Below the pieces are notes generated by a model that saw only the letters and a list, made by a program, of their open reading frames with translations, made no database searches and had not been told where the DNA came from. DNA of 64,000 bases from Stenotrophomonas pavanii (lineage in GTDB: Bacteria; Pseudomonadota; Gammaproteobacteria; Xanthomonadales; Xanthomonadaceae), in contig NZ_FNFQ01000004.1 of NCBI RefSeq assembly GCF_900101175.1, forward strand, positions 1 through 64,000, read 5' to 3'. The position numbers and the translations under genes were made by a program. This document shows, piece after piece, positions 9,034 to 20,021 of this stretch. How positions within the stretch are numbered: position 1 is the first letter of the stretch; every line of letters starts with the position of its first letter.

Positions 9034-10840
9034 CCGGGGGCGGCAGGACTGACAGGACTTCCTCGATTGTAGTCAGCCCCTGCGCCACCTTTTCAAGCCC
9101 GGCCTGGCGCAGGGTTCGCAGCCCTTCAGCCCGCGCGGCACGGGTGAAACCGGCCAGATCCATGTCGGCGCGGATCTGCCCACGCAGCCGCGAGCCCAAT
9201 GGCAGCAACTCATACAGGCCGATGCGGCCGAGGAATCCGGTGCGCCGGCACTCCAGGCAACCGACCGGACGACAGGGCGTGGCGGCATCTGGATATGCAG
9301 CTTGGCTATCAGCCAGCACCGCCCAGTCGGCAGCACCAAGGGTGTGCGGCTGCTTGCAGTGCGGGCACAGCGTGCGCACCAGGCGCTGGGCGAGGATGCC
9401 GTTGAGGGTGCTGGCCAGCAGGTAGTGCGGCACGCCCAGGTCGAGCAGGCGGGTGACCGCCGACGGCGCGTCGTTGGTATGCAGCGTAGACAGCACCAGG
9501 TGGCCGGTCAGCGAGGCCTGCACCGCCATCTGCGCGGTTTCCAGGTCGCGGATCTCGCCGATCATGATGATGTCCGGGTCCTGCCGCAGCAGCGTGCGCA
9601 CGCCGCTGGCGAAATCCAGGTCGATGTTGGCCTGCACCTGCATCTGGTTGAACTCGGGCGCGATCATCTCGATCGGGTCCTCCACCGTGCACACGTTCAC
9701 GTCGGGCGTAGCCAGCCGCTTCAGCGTCGAATACAGGGTGGTGGTCTTGCCCGAGCCGGTCGGGCCGGTGACGAGCACGATGCCGTGCGGGCGTTCGACC
9801 AGGGCGTTCCAGCCGGCGGCCTCCTGCGGGCTGAAGCCGAGCTGGTCGATGCTCTTGAAGGCGGCATCCGGGTCGAAGATGCGCATCACGCACTTCTCGC
9901 CGAAGGCGGTGGGCATGGTCGACAGGCGCATCTCGACTTCGCGGCCACCCGGCGAGCGGGTCTTGATGCGGCCGTCCTGCGGGCGCCGGCGTTCGGCCAG
10001 GTCCATGCGGCCGAGCACCTTGATGCGGCTGACCACGGCGGTCATCACCGCCGGTGGCACCTCGAACACCTTGTGCAGCACGCCATCGATGCGGAAGCGC
10101 ATGCGCCCCATCTCGCGGCGCGGTTCCAGGTGGATGTCCGAGGCGCGCTGTTCGTAGGCGTACTGCAGCAGCCAGTCGACGATGTGCACGATGTGCTGGT
10201 CGTCGGCATTGACGTCGCCGGTGCGGCCCAGCTCGACCAGCTGCTCGAAGCTGGGCAGGGTGGTGCTGGCTTCGCCGCGGACATCGCCGCGCGCGCCACG
10301 CACCGAGCGGGTCACCCCGTAGAACTCCATGGTGTAGCGGTGCAGGTCGAGCGGATTGACCACCGCCAGCTCGATGCTGCGGCGGGTCAGGTGCTGCAGG
10401 TCGCGGCGCCACTCCTGCACCAGCGGCTCGCTGGTGGCCACCAGCACCCGTTCGGCATCCACCGCCAGCGGCAGGAAGCGATGGCGGCGGGCGTAGGCGT
10501 GGGAGACCAGCGCGGTGACCGCGGCGACGTCGACCCGGGTCGGATCGATGCGCAGGTAGCGGCTGCCGGTGCGCCGGGCCAGCCATTCGGTCAGGCGTTC
10601 CAGGGTCAGTTCGCCACCGTCGTGGGCGGCCAGCTTGAGGTTGGACAGCAGCACCAGCGGGTGCACTTCGCTGGCATTGCGGGCGCCCTGTGCGGAAAAC
10701 CGCATGCGCTCGACATCGTGCTCGGCGACCAGGCCATCGGCCAGCAGCGCTGCGCAGACCTGTTCGAAATGCAGGCGTCCCCACGGCAGCGGGATGTCGC
10801 CTGGCTCGCCGGGCGTGCCCACCGGCAGCCGATGTTCCAT
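9005..10840 (-). CDS. GspE/PulE-family secretion or pilus ATPase, orphan
   Basis: A 611-residue hexameric-type ATPase of the type II secretion/type IV pilus family. The N-terminal regulatory domain spans about 1-180. The core has SDIHLEP (about 234-240), Walker [10 protein letters not shown] (359-367), the Asp box, Walker B region [12 protein letters not shown] (421-432) and His box [13 protein letters not shown] (445-457). A C-terminal zinc-type pair, CPHC (492-495) and CLEC (about 525), is present. Unlike a normal T2SS or pilus locus, no gspC-M or pilBCD genes flank it; its downstream overlapping neighbour is an amidotransferase. The start has a GGGAGGAG ribosome site, and the divergent glyQ begins 83 bases away. 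Confidence 0.9.
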   Translation of the reverse strand: MEHRLPVGTPGEPGDIPLPWGRLHFEQVCAALLADGLVAEHDVERMRFSAQGARNASEVHPLVLLSNLKLAAHDGGELTLERLTEWLARRTGSRYLRIDPTRVDVAAVTALVSHAYARRHRFLPLAVDAERVLVATSEPLVQEWRRDLQHLTRRSIELAVVNPLDLHRYTMEFYGVTRSVRGARGDVRGEASTTLPSFEQLVELGRTGDVNADDQHIVHIVDWLLQYAYEQRASDIHLEPRREMGRMRFRIDGVLHKVFEVPPAVMTAVVSRIKVLGRMDLAERRRPQDGRIKTRSPGGREVEMRLSTMPTAFGEKCVMRIFDPDAAFKSIDQLGFSPQEAAGWNALVERPHGIVLVTGPTGSGKTTTLYSTLKRLATPDVNVCTVEDPIEMIAPEFNQMQVQANIDLDFASGVRTLLRQDPDIIMIGEIRDLETAQMAVQASLTGHLVLSTLHTNDAPSAVTRLLDLGVPHYLLASTLNGILAQRLVRTLCPHCKQPHTLGAADWAVLADSQAAYPDAATPCRPVGCLECRRTGFLGRIGLYELLPLGSRLRGQIRADMDLAGFTRAARAEGLRTLRQAGLEKVAQGLTTIEEVLSVLPPPDEPSPVPDP

Positions 10841-10884
10841 CTGCCTGCTCCTCCCGGGTACGGAATGCCCCGCAGGTCGGCCGT

Positions 10885-10890
10885 TATACT
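10885..10890 (+). promoter_or_regulatory. Putative -10 box of glyQS
   Basis: TATACT lies 33 bases before the glyQ ATG in the short intergenic space shared with the divergent ATPase gene. No convincing -35 hexamer is seen. Confidence 0.5.
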
Positions 10891-10923
10891 AACGCACCCC
10901 CTTGCCGGCCAAGACTCGTACGC

Positions 10924-11835
10924 ATGTCCGCGACCCCGACCGTTCCGATCACCTTCCAGGGCCTGATCCAGACCCTGAACCAGTTCTGGGCCCAGCAGGG
11001 CTGCGTGCTCATCCAGCCGCTCGACCTGGAGGTGGGCGCCGGTACCTTCCACCCGGCCACCTTCCTGCGTGCGATCGGTCCGGAACGCTGGAACGCGGCC
11101 TACGTGCAGCCCTCGCGCCGCCCGACCGACGGCCGCTACGGCGAGAACCCGAACCGCCTGCAGCGCTACTACCAGTACCAGGTGGCGATGAAGCCGGCGC
11201 CGGACAACATCCAGCAGCTGTACCTGGATTCGCTGAAGGCGCTGGGCATCGACCCGCTGGTGCACGACCTGCGTTTCGTCGAGGACAACTGGGAATCGCC
11301 GACGCTGGGCGCCTGGGGCCTAGGCTGGGAAGTCTGGCTCAACGGCATGGAAGTGACCCAGTTCACCTACTTCCAGCAGGCCGGTGGCCTGGAGTGCCGC
11401 CCGGTGCTGGGCGAGATCACCTACGGTCTCGAACGCCTGTGCATGTACCTGCAGAACTGCGACAACGTCTACGACCTGGTCTGGACCTACGGCCCGGACG
11501 GGCAGCCGGTGACCTATGGCGACGTCTACCACCAGAACGAAGTCGAGCAGAGCACGTACAACTTCGAATACGCCGACGTGGACGAAATGTTCCACCGCTT
11601 CGATGCCTGCGAGCGTGAAGCGCAGAAGCTGGTCGAGGTGGGCCTGCCGCTGCCGGCTTACGAGCAGGTGATGAAGGCCAGCCACACCTTCAACCTGCTC
11701 GATGCACGCCGCGCGATCAGCGTGACCGAGCGCCAGCGCTACATCCTGCGCGTGCGCGCGCTGGCCCAGGCGGTGGCCAAGGCGTACTACGAGCAGCGCG
11801 AGAAGCTGGGCTTCCCGGGCGCGAAGAAGGCCTGA
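10924..11835 (+). CDS. glyQ: Glycine-tRNA ligase alpha subunit
   Basis: Catalytic subunit of the bacterial alpha2beta2 glycyl-tRNA synthetase, charging tRNA-Gly. The 303 residues match GlyQ throughout: [56 protein letters not shown] and [18 protein letters not shown]. It uses ATG 10924 and is followed 86 bases later by glyS, forming the standard glyQS unit. Confidence 0.98.
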   Translation: MSATPTVPITFQGLIQTLNQFWAQQGCVLIQPLDLEVGAGTFHPATFLRAIGPERWNAAYVQPSRRPTDGRYGENPNRLQRYYQYQVAMKPAPDNIQQLYLDSLKALGIDPLVHDLRFVEDNWESPTLGAWGLGWEVWLNGMEVTQFTYFQQAGGLECRPVLGEITYGLERLCMYLQNCDNVYDLVWTYGPDGQPVTYGDVYHQNEVEQSTYNFEYADVDEMFHRFDACEREAQKLVEVGLPLPAYEQVMKASHTFNLLDARRAISVTERQRYILRVRALAQAVAKAYYEQREKLGFPGAKKA

Positions 11836-11921
11836 CGGGCCGTCCGCAGCCACCCGCTTTTCATCAACTACCGGGGCGCCGGACGCGTCGCGCGCTGCGC
11901 CCCCACCACAGGATCGAACCG

Positions 11922-13997
11922 ATGAGCCAACTGTCCCCCCTGCTGATCGAACTGGGCACCGAGGAGCTGCCGGTCAAGGCGCTGCCGGGCCTGGCCCAGG
12001 CGTTCTTCGACGGTATTGTCGAAGGGCTGCGCACGCGCGGCGTCGCACTGGACCTGGGCGATGCACGCCCGCTGTCGACCCCGCGCCGGCTGGCCGTGCT
12101 GCTGCCGGGCGTTGGCCTGGAACAGCCGGAACAGCACAGCGAAGTGCTGGGCCCGTACCTGAACATCGCACTGGACGCCGAGGGCCAGCCGACCAAGGCG
12201 TTGCTGGGCTTCGCCGCCAAGGCCGGGATCGACTGGACCGCGCTGGAGAAGACCACCGACAACAAGGGTGAGCGCTTCGTGCACCGTGCGGTGACCCCGG
12301 GCGCACGCACCGCCAGCCTGTTGCCGGAGATCCTGCGCGAGGCGATTGCGGCGATGCCGATTCCCAAGCCGATGCGCTGGGGCGACCACACCTGGGGCTT
12401 TGCGCGCCCGGCGCACTGGCTGGTGCTGCTGCACGGTACCGAGGTGGTGGAGGCCGAGCTGTTCGGCCTGCAGGCCGGCCGTATCAGCCGTGGCCATCGC
12501 TTCCACCATGACCAGCCCGTGTCGCTGGGCCAGCCGCAGGATTACGTTGAAGCCCTGCGCGCCGCCTTCGTGCTGGTCGACCCGAGCGAGCGCCGTGCGC
12601 GCATCGTCGCCGAGGTCGAGGCCGCCGCGGCCAAGGCCGGTGGCAGCGCCCGCATCAGCGAGGACAACCTGGAGCAGGTGGTGAACCTGGTCGAGTGCCC
12701 GTCGGCGGTGCTGTGCAGCTTCGAACGCGCCTTCCTGGCAGTGCCGCAGGAAGCACTGATCGAAACGATGGAGATCAACCAGAAGTTCTTCCCGGTGCTG
12801 GATGCGGCCGGCACCCTGACCGAGAAGTTCATCGGCATCGCCAACATCGAATCGAAGGACGTGGCCGAGGTGGCCAAGGGCTACGAGCGGGTGATCCGCC
12901 CGCGCTTCGCCGATGCCAAGTTCTTCTTCGACGAGGACCTGAAGCAGGGCCTGGCGTCGATGGGCGACGGCCTGAAGACGGTGACCTACCAGGCCAAGCT
13001 GGGCAGCGTGGCCGACAAGGTGGCGCGCGTGGCGGTCCTGGCCGAGGTGATCGCGCCGCAGGTCGGCGCCGATCCGGTGCAGGCCAGGCGGGCTGCCGAG
13101 CTGGCCAAGAACGACCTGCAGTCGCGCATGGTCAACGAGTTCCCGGAGCTGCAGGGCATCGCGGGCCGCCACTACGCCGTGGCCGGTGGTGAGCCGGAAG
13201 AGGTGGCGCTGGCCATCGACGAGGCCTACCAGCCGCGCTTCGGCGGTGATGACATCGCGCTGTCGCCGCTGGGCAAGGTGCTGGCCATCGCCGAACGCGT
13301 CGACACGCTGGCCGGTGGTTTCGCCGCGGGCCTGAAGCCGACCGGCAACAAGGACCCGTTCGCCCTGCGCCGCAATGCGCTGGGCCTGGCCCGCACGATC
13401 ATCGAAAGCGGCTTCGAGCTGGACTTGCGCGCGCTGCTGGCCAGCGCCAACGCCGGCCTGGCCGCGCGCAACGTGCAGGCCGATGTCGGCGAGCTGTACG
13501 ACTTCATCCTCGACCGCCTGAAGGGCTATTACAGCGACAAGGGCGTGCCGGCCACGCACTTCAACGCGGTGGCCGAACTGAAGCCGGCCTCGCTGTACGA
13601 CTTCGACCGCCGCCTGGATGCGATCGGCACCTTCGCCGCACTGCCGGAAGCCGAAGCACTGGCTGCGGCCAACAAGCGCATCCGCAACATCCTGCGCAAG
13701 GCCGAGGGCGACATTCCGGCGCAGATCGACCCGGCGCTGCTGCAGGAGGACGCCGAGCGCGCGCTGGCCGAAGCGGTCACCGCCGCCATCGACGACACCG
13801 GCGCCAGCCTGCAGCACAAGGACTACGTGGCGGTGCTGGCGCGCCTGGCCCGCCTGCGTCCGCAGGTCGACGCGTTCTTCGATGGCGTGATGGTCAATGC
13901 CGAGGATCCGGCACTGCGCGGCAATCGCCTTGCGCTGCTGACGATGCTGGGCGAGCGCTTGGGCAAGGTGGCGGCGATCGAGCATCTGTCGAGCTGA
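11922..13997 (+). CDS. glyS: Glycine-tRNA ligase beta subunit
   Basis: Beta subunit of the tetrameric glycyl-tRNA synthetase, needed for tRNA binding. The 691 residues start with [18 protein letters not shown] and include the core [20 protein letters not shown] and the C-terminal region with DKVMVN-like [19 protein letters not shown]. Length is normal. It lies in one transcription unit with glyQ. Two SMAG palindromes follow the stop. Confidence 0.98.
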   Translation: MSQLSPLLIELGTEELPVKALPGLAQAFFDGIVEGLRTRGVALDLGDARPLSTPRRLAVLLPGVGLEQPEQHSEVLGPYLNIALDAEGQPTKALLGFAAKAGIDWTALEKTTDNKGERFVHRAVTPGARTASLLPEILREAIAAMPIPKPMRWGDHTWGFARPAHWLVLLHGTEVVEAELFGLQAGRISRGHRFHHDQPVSLGQPQDYVEALRAAFVLVDPSERRARIVAEVEAAAAKAGGSARISEDNLEQVVNLVECPSAVLCSFERAFLAVPQEALIETMEINQKFFPVLDAAGTLTEKFIGIANIESKDVAEVAKGYERVIRPRFADAKFFFDEDLKQGLASMGDGLKTVTYQAKLGSVADKVARVAVLAEVIAPQVGADPVQARRAAELAKNDLQSRMVNEFPELQGIAGRHYAVAGGEPEEVALAIDEAYQPRFGGDDIALSPLGKVLAIAERVDTLAGGFAAGLKPTGNKDPFALRRNALGLARTIIESGFELDLRALLASANAGLAARNVQADVGELYDFILDRLKGYYSDKGVPATHFNAVAELKPASLYDFDRRLDAIGTFAALPEAEALAAANKRIRNILRKAEGDIPAQIDPALLQEDAERALAEAVTAAIDDTGASLQHKDYVAVLARLARLRPQVDAFFDGVMVNAEDPALRGNRLALLTMLGERLGKVAAIEHLSS

Positions 13998-14008
13998 TGC
14001 CCGTATCG

Positions 14009-14081
14009 GTAGTGCCGGCCGCTGGCCGGCATTGCCACCGCGCATCGCATCGACCTGTGGATTGCCGGCCAGCGGCCGGCG
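14009..14081. repeat. SMAG inverted pair downstream of glyS
   Basis: A forward copy (GTAG 14009-14012, stem 14013-14031) and a reverse copy (14062-14080) of the TGCCGGCCGCTGGCCGGCA type stand 11 bases after the glyS stop. The reverse copy has lost its CTAC end (GGAT instead). The rest of the gap up to tamA shows no gene. Confidence 0.9.
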
Positions 14082-14232
14082 GATGTCCATCGGGGTCATC
14101 GCCGGCATCGCGCACGATGCCGGCATCCTCGCCTGCAATTGCGATGATCGCCACAGAGGCGCGTATTTTGACCGCCACTTAACAACCGATCCCCGATGGC
14201 GTGATGCATTTCGCATCGTCACCTACGGTCGG

Positions 14233-14238
14233 TATGCT
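14233..14238 (+). promoter_or_regulatory. Putative -10 box of tamA
   Basis: TATGCT lies 7 nt before the chosen tamA ATG, as in the other apparent leaderless promoters of this window. It supports the 14246 start rather than the in-frame ATGs upstream. Confidence 0.4.
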
Positions 14239-14245
14239 GTCCCGC

Positions 14246-16030
14246 ATGCAGCCAAAGAAATACGCCCTGCCGCTGATGGTCCTGTCGCTGGCCGCCACCT
14301 CCGTGGCCCACGCGCGCGGCACCATCGACAAGGTGGACATCAAGGGATTGGACAAGGGCGACGACGCCGCAATCATCGAGAACATCCAGGAATCGCTGTC
14401 GCTGTACGACACGATCGGCAAGGAACAGGGCGAATCGCGCCTGGAGTACCTGCTGTCGCAGGCCGAGCGGCAGACCCGCCAGGCGCTGGAACCGTTCGGG
14501 TACTACAACCCTGTGATCAAGGTCGAGGCGCCGCGCGAGGATGAGCATGTGCGCGTCTTGATCCATGTCGACAAGGGCACCCCGGTGACCGTGCGCCGTG
14601 AGCACATCGACATCACCGGGCCGGCGATGTACGACCAGTACCTGCAGGACGACCTGGCCGCCTTCAAGCCGCGCAAGGGCCAGCGCTTCGAGCACACCCA
14701 GTACGAAGCCAGCAAGATCACCATCACCCGGCGCCTGGCCGAGCGCGGCTACTTCGACGCCGACTACACCCAGCGCCAGGTGCAGATCACCCGCGCCGAC
14801 AACGCCGCCGACATCGACCTGACCTGGGACAGCGGCCGCCGCTACAACATGGGCCCGGTGCGCTTCCAGCAGGACTACTTCGTCGACAAGCTGTTCGATC
14901 CACTGGTCTACTGGGACCAGGGCAGTTACTACCACGAGGGCAAGCTGGACCGGCTGCGCGAGTCGCTGACCAAGCTGGACTACTTCAGCGTGATCGACAT
15001 CCAGCCGCGCCCGGACCAGGCCGACGAGAACGGCGAAGTGCCGGTGGATGTGAAGCTGACGCGCGCCAAGCGCACCATCTACACCGCCGGCCTGAGCTAC
15101 GGCAGCGAGAGCGGCCCGGGTGTGCGCGGTGGCATCGAGCGGCGCTTCCTGAACAACCGCGGCCACAAGATGAACACGCAGCTGGACTATGCGCAGAAGC
15201 GCAAGAGCCTGGTCACCAGCTACCGCATTCCGGCCTTCAACTGGCTCGACGGCTGGTATACCTTCGCCGCCAGCGCGTACGACGAGCAGACCGACTACAT
15301 CGATCTGCGCAACTTCAAGCTGATCGCCAGCCGCAGCGGCGAGATCAACGAGCACTGGACCGCGATCGCCTCGATCAACGCACTGCGCGAGCGCTGGCGC
15401 TACGCGTCCGGCACCGAATTCACCGATGCCGTCTACAACACCTCGACGCTGGTGTACCCGCAGATGGTTGCCGACTACGTCAACGTCGACGACGAGATGT
15501 TCCCGCGCAAGGGCATCAGCGGCGCGGCGACGGTGCGTGCCGGCGTGGAAGGCGCTGGCTCGGATACCAGCTTCGTGCAGGCCAACGCCGTGCTGCGCTG
15601 GTACATCCCGGTGGGTGAAAGCAACCGCCTGATCCTGCGCGGTGAAGGCGGCACCACCTGGACCAGTGACCTGGTGGCGATGCCGCCGAGCCTGCGCTAC
15701 TTCGCCGGCGGTGACCGCAGCATCCGTGGCTACGCCTACCGCGAAGTCGGCCCGCGCACGCCCAAACCCGACAAATACGCGCTGGGCGCCAAGAACCTGG
15801 TGATCGGCTCGGCCGAATACGAACACTATTTCAATGGCGGCCCCTGGGGCGCGGCGGTGTTCGTCGATACCGGCAGCGCCTTTGACAACACCATCGACCT
15901 GCACACCGGCGTCGGCTTCGGCGTGCGCTGGAAATCGCCGGTGGGCCCGGTGCGCATTGACGTGGCGCATGGCCTGAACAACCCGGATTCGCAGTTCCAG
16001 CTGTACCTGAACATCGGAGCGGACCTGTGA
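14246..16030 (+). CDS. tamA: Outer-membrane translocation and assembly protein TamA
   Basis: BamA-family outer-membrane protein that, with TamB, assists outer-membrane protein insertion and lipid transport. The 594 residues begin with a signal peptide (MQPKKYALPLMVLSLAATSVAHA). POTRA-like repeats follow (about 25-250, for example VDIKGLDKGDDAAIIENIQ), then a 16-strand-type beta barrel with the conserved GGDRSIRGYAYREVGPR motif and a terminal beta signal ending in Leu (FQLYLNIGADL). The start was chosen for the signal peptide. The stop overlaps tamB (GTGA at 16027-16030). Confidence 0.94.
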   Translation: MQPKKYALPLMVLSLAATSVAHARGTIDKVDIKGLDKGDDAAIIENIQESLSLYDTIGKEQGESRLEYLLSQAERQTRQALEPFGYYNPVIKVEAPREDEHVRVLIHVDKGTPVTVRREHIDITGPAMYDQYLQDDLAAFKPRKGQRFEHTQYEASKITITRRLAERGYFDADYTQRQVQITRADNAADIDLTWDSGRRYNMGPVRFQQDYFVDKLFDPLVYWDQGSYYHEGKLDRLRESLTKLDYFSVIDIQPRPDQADENGEVPVDVKLTRAKRTIYTAGLSYGSESGPGVRGGIERRFLNNRGHKMNTQLDYAQKRKSLVTSYRIPAFNWLDGWYTFAASAYDEQTDYIDLRNFKLIASRSGEINEHWTAIASINALRERWRYASGTEFTDAVYNTSTLVYPQMVADYVNVDDEMFPRKGISGAATVRAGVEGAGSDTSFVQANAVLRWYIPVGESNRLILRGEGGTTWTSDLVAMPPSLRYFAGGDRSIRGYAYREVGPRTPKPDKYALGAKNLVIGSAEYEHYFNGGPWGAAVFVDTGSAFDNTIDLHTGVGFGVRWKSPVGPVRIDVAHGLNNPDSQFQLYLNIGADL

Positions 16031-19000
16031 GCACGCCCGCACCGACCGCGAGCACGCCGCCGCCGCGCGTGCGCTTCTACCGCCGCCGGCGCTTCTGGGC
16101 ATGGTCCGGGGTGGGCGTGATCGGCCTGGTGCTGCTGGCCCTGCTGGCGGTGTACTGGCTGCTGCAGACCGTGGCCGGCCGCGATGTGCTGCTGGCCCAG
16201 GTGGTGGCGCGCCTGCCGGTGGGCGCCAGCTTCACCTGGGACAAGGTGGACGGCCCGGTGGCTGGCCCGCTGACCCTGTACAACGTCGACTTCCGCTACG
16301 ACGACATCCACTTCCACGCCGAGCGCGCGCACCTGGAGCCGGACCTGCGTCCGCTGCTGGGCCGCAAGCTGCTGCTGGACAAGCTGGAGCTGACCAACGC
16401 GACGTTGAACCTGGCCAAGAGCGATGAGCCCTTCAAGCTGCCGTCGTGGCCCGATTCGCTGCCGCAGATCGAGATGCCGCTGGCGATCCAGGCCGATGTC
16501 ATCGCCATCGATGGCTTCCGCATCAGCCAGGCCAACGAGCCGGTGATCGACATCAGCCGCGTGCGTGGCGGCATCGAGATCGCCAACGGCGAGTTCCAGG
16601 CGCACAAGCTGGTCGTGGACAGTGACCTGGGCAACTTTACGGCCCAGGGCCGCTACATCCCGGCCAAGGACTACGACACCGACGTGACCGTGACCGCAGT
16701 GCTGCCGGCGCCGCGCGGGCGCACCGCCGCTACGGTGGGCCTGGTCGCACGTGGCGACCTGTCGCACATGGAAGTGGCCGTAGCCGGGCGCGCGCCGAAG
16801 CCGCTGCAGGCGATGCTGGTATTCGACGGCCGCACCGACCCGACCTGGAATGCCACGGTACGCAGCGACGAACTGGATCTGTCGCTGCTCTCGCCGGCAT
16901 TGGCGAACTCGGCGATTGCGCCGTTGTCGCTGGACTTCACCGCCGCCGGCAAGGGCGGCAATGCCAACCTGCGCGGCAGGGTGAAGCAGGGCGATCAGGA
17001 ACTGGAACTGGCACCGTCGGTGGTGTCGCTGCAGGACCAGGTGCTGAAGGTCTCACCGCTGCTGGTGAAGGGCCTCGGCGGCGAAGCCCGCCTGGAGGGC
17101 ACCGCTGACTTCAGCCAGGAAGGCCAGCAGAAACTCAATTTCTCCGTGGTCGCACGCGATCTGACCTACGTGCCGGCACCCGACCCGAACACGGCTGGCA
17201 GCGCACCGGTGCCGGTCACCCTGAAGGAAGCACGCTTCGGCCTGGCCGGTACCCTGAAGGCCTGGGCGGCGATCGGCCGTGCCGAGATCGAACGCGAGGC
17301 GCAGAAGGCGCAGTTGCAGTTCGACGTACGCGGCAATGACCAGGCCGCGTCGATCCACCAGCTGCAGGCGCAGACGCCGGGTGGCCAGCTGCAGGTGGAA
17401 GGGCAGGTGGCCTGGGCACCGCAGCTCGACTGGGATGCCAAGGCCACGCTGAAGGATTTCGACCCCGGCTACTTCGTGCCGGGCTGGAACGGCCGGCTGT
17501 CCGGCAACCTGGCCTCGAAGGGACGGCAGCTGCCGCCTCCAGCCAACGCTGCACCGGGCACGGCCGGCACGCTGGAAGCCACCGTCGACCTGCCGTCGCT
17601 GAAGGGCATCCTGCGCCAGCGCAACCTTGATGCACAGGGCAAGTTCGCACTGCAGGGCGCGCAGGGCCAGGGTGACCTGAAGCTGTCGCTGGGCAGCAGC
17701 CGGGTGACCGCGTCGGGCAAGGTCGGCGACCGCCTCGACATCGATGCACGTTTCGAACCGTTGCAGCTGAGTGATCTGCTGCCCGGTGCCGATGGTGGCC
17801 TGCGTGGCCAGGTACAGGTGAAGGGGCCGCGCGATGCGCCGGACATCACCGCCGACCTGGTCGGCAACAACCTCAACTGGGACGGCTACGGCGCCGAGAG
17901 CGTGAGCATCAAGGGCCACCTGCCGTGGCGCGGCGACAGCGGCGCGCTGGCGGTGCAGGGCCAGCAGGTCAACGCCGGCATGCTGCTGGAGCGCTTGAAC
18001 GTGGATGCGCAGGGCAGTGTGTCCAACCTGCGCCTGGCTGCGCAGACCCGCAATGAGATGGGCGCGATCGAGCTGCAGGGCAGCGTGCGCCAGCAGGGTC
18101 CGCAGTGGCGTGGCGAGCTGGCCTCGCTGCGCGTCGCACCGGTGAAGGGCGATGCCTGGTCGCTGCGTGCACCGGCGGCGTTCGCGATCAACGGCAGCAC
18201 CTACACCCTGTCCGAAGCCTGCCTGGCCGCCGCCAGCAGCGGCGCGCTGTGCGCACAGGCCAACTGGCCGCGCGAAGGCCTGGTGGTGCGCAGTGACGCG
18301 CTGCCGCTGGCGCTGGTGCAGCCGTGGCTGCCGCCACAGTCCGGCCGCCGCATCTATCTGCGCGGCGACGTCAGCCTGGACGCGCAGATCCGCCCGCGTG
18401 GCGCGGCCTGGGAAGGCCATGTGGAAGTGCGCTCGAAGGAAGGCGGCGTGCGCCTGGGCGAGAACCGCAACACCGTGGGCGATACCACCCGTGGCGAGCT
18501 GGTGCGCTATGACCAGTTCTCGCTGAAGCTCGACATGACCCCGGCCAGCATCAAGGGCTACCTGGGCATGGGCTTCCAGGGCAATGGCTTCGTCGACGCC
18601 AAGATGCAGACCGGCTGGGAAGCCAGTGCACCGTTGAACGGTGAGCTCTACCTCAACATGTCGCGGCTGTACTGGCTGGAGCTGTTCTCGCCGGACATCG
18701 TGCGCCCGACCGGCCTGATCGAAGGCCACGTCAGCCTGCGCGGTACGCGCGGGCAGCCGTCGCTGGGCGGCGACGCGCAGCTGAGCAACTTCAAGGGCGA
18801 ATTCCCCGCGCTGGGCCTGACCTTCGACCAGGGCAAGGGTAGTTTCGTGGCCCAGCCCGACGGTTCGGCCAAGATCACCGCGCAGGCCAATTCGGGCCAG
18901 GGCACGCTGTACGTGGATGGCGGCCTGTCGTGGTTCGGTGATGCACAGCCGCTGCAGCTGAAGATCCACGGCGAGAACGTGCTGCTGTCCAACACCAGCG

Positions 19001-19884
19001 AGCTGCGCATCGTCGCCAACCCCAACCTCGACTTCACCCTGGCCAAGGCGGCGATGGAGCTGCGTGGCACCGTGCACGTGCCCGAGGCCGACATCGACCT
19101 GGAGCGCCTGGACCGCGGCACCTCGGTGTCCGAAGACGTGGTGGTGCTGGACCCGGCCGATCCGGAAGAGTCGCGCACCTCGCCGCTGGACATGGACCTG
19201 ACGGTCAGCCTCGGCGACAAGGTGAAGATGACCGGGTTCGGCCTGAAGGGCGCGCTGACCGGCAAGATGCAGGTCTGGGCCAAGCCCGGCCGCGAAATGA
19301 CCGCCAATGGCGGCCTGGAAGTGAGTGGCCGCTACAAGGCGTATGGGCAGGACCTGACCATCACCCGCGGCAACCTCAACTGGAACTACAACGCGGTGTC
19401 CGACCCGCGCATCAACATCCGCGCCGAGCGCCGGATCGGTGATGTCACCGCCGGCATCGACGTGACCGGGCGTGCGCAGCAGCCGCGGGCGGACGTGTGG
19501 TCCGATCCGGCGATGTCGCAGTCCGAGGCACTGGCCTATCTAGTGCTGGGACGCAGCCTGACCGGTGCCAGCAGCGACCAGGCGCAGCAGGTCAACGCGG
19601 CCTCGGCGGCGCTCTCGGCTGGCAGCGGCCTGCTGGCTTCGCAGCTGGGCGCCAAGCTGGGCCTGGACGATGCCGGCGTGAGCCAGTCGCGCGCACTGGG
19701 CGGCTCGGTGATCGGCGTCGGCAAGTACATCTCGCCCAAGCTGTACGTGGGTTACGGCGTGTCGCTGGTCGGTGCCGGTTCGGTGATCACGCTGAAGTAC
19801 CTGCTGCGCCGCGGGTTCGACGTGGAAGTGGAGTCGAGCACCGTGGAAAACCGTGGGTCGATCAACTGGCGGCGGGAGAAATAG
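16027..19884 (+). CDS. tamB: Translocation and assembly protein TamB
   Basis: Very long inner-membrane-anchored AsmA/BLTP-like protein (1285 residues) spanning the periplasm and partnering TamA. It starts with GTG overlapping the tamA stop. A basic N-terminus (RVRFYRRRRFW) precedes one membrane helix (WSGVGVIGLVLLALLAVYWLL). The rest is repetitive beta-rich sequence, with the C-terminal DUF490/TamB domain (LDMDLTVSLGDKVKMTGFGL, then SDPAMSQSEALAYLVLGR, ending FDVEVESSTVENRGSINWRR). Its TAG stop codon sits in the ATAG head of a SMAG-like palindrome (19885-19903). Confidence 0.94.
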   Translation: MSTPAPTASTPPPRVRFYRRRRFWAWSGVGVIGLVLLALLAVYWLLQTVAGRDVLLAQVVARLPVGASFTWDKVDGPVAGPLTLYNVDFRYDDIHFHAERAHLEPDLRPLLGRKLLLDKLELTNATLNLAKSDEPFKLPSWPDSLPQIEMPLAIQADVIAIDGFRISQANEPVIDISRVRGGIEIANGEFQAHKLVVDSDLGNFTAQGRYIPAKDYDTDVTVTAVLPAPRGRTAATVGLVARGDLSHMEVAVAGRAPKPLQAMLVFDGRTDPTWNATVRSDELDLSLLSPALANSAIAPLSLDFTAAGKGGNANLRGRVKQGDQELELAPSVVSLQDQVLKVSPLLVKGLGGEARLEGTADFSQEGQQKLNFSVVARDLTYVPAPDPNTAGSAPVPVTLKEARFGLAGTLKAWAAIGRAEIEREAQKAQLQFDVRGNDQAASIHQLQAQTPGGQLQVEGQVAWAPQLDWDAKATLKDFDPGYFVPGWNGRLSGNLASKGRQLPPPANAAPGTAGTLEATVDLPSLKGILRQRNLDAQGKFALQGAQGQGDLKLSLGSSRVTASGKVGDRLDIDARFEPLQLSDLLPGADGGLRGQVQVKGPRDAPDITADLVGNNLNWDGYGAESVSIKGHLPWRGDSGALAVQGQQVNAGMLLERLNVDAQGSVSNLRLAAQTRNEMGAIELQGSVRQQGPQWRGELASLRVAPVKGDAWSLRAPAAFAINGSTYTLSEACLAAASSGALCAQANWPREGLVVRSDALPLALVQPWLPPQSGRRIYLRGDVSLDAQIRPRGAAWEGHVEVRSKEGGVRLGENRNTVGDTTRGELVRYDQFSLKLDMTPASIKGYLGMGFQGNGFVDAKMQTGWEASAPLNGELYLNMSRLYWLELFSPDIVRPTGLIEGHVSLRGTRGQPSLGGDAQLSNFKGEFPALGLTFDQGKGSFVAQPDGSAKITAQANSGQGTLYVDGGLSWFGDAQPLQLKIHGENVLLSNTSELRIVANPNLDFTLAKAAMELRGTVHVPEADIDLERLDRGTSVSEDVVVLDPADPEESRTSPLDMDLTVSLGDKVKMTGFGLKGALTGKMQVWAKPGREMTANGGLEVSGRYKAYGQDLTITRGNLNWNYNAVSDPRINIRAERRIGDVTAGIDVTGRAQQPRADVWSDPAMSQSEALAYLVLGRSLTGASSDQAQQVNAASAALSAGSGLLASQLGAKLGLDDAGVSQSRALGGSVIGVGKYISPKLYVGYGVSLVGAGSVITLKYLLRRGFDVEVESSTVENRGSINWRREK

Positions 19885-19934
19885 AGCCACGCCATGCGTG
19901 GCTGCGGTGATTGCCGGCCAGCGGCCGGCACTAC
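19881..19934. repeat. Two SMAG palindromes at the tamB 3' end
   Basis: The first (AGCCACGCCATGCGTGGCT, 19885-19903) directly follows ATAG, a one-base variant of the GTAG head whose TAG is the tamB stop codon. The second is a reverse TGCCGGCC-type copy (stem 19912-19930, CTAC 19931-19934). Confidence 0.88.
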
Positions 19935-20021
19935 CGTGCGCGTCGCCCCAACCATCGGCCGTTGCCCCATCGGTCCCCAGCGGCTATGGTCCCGGGCTGT
20001 TCTGTACTGCCGGAAACGCCG

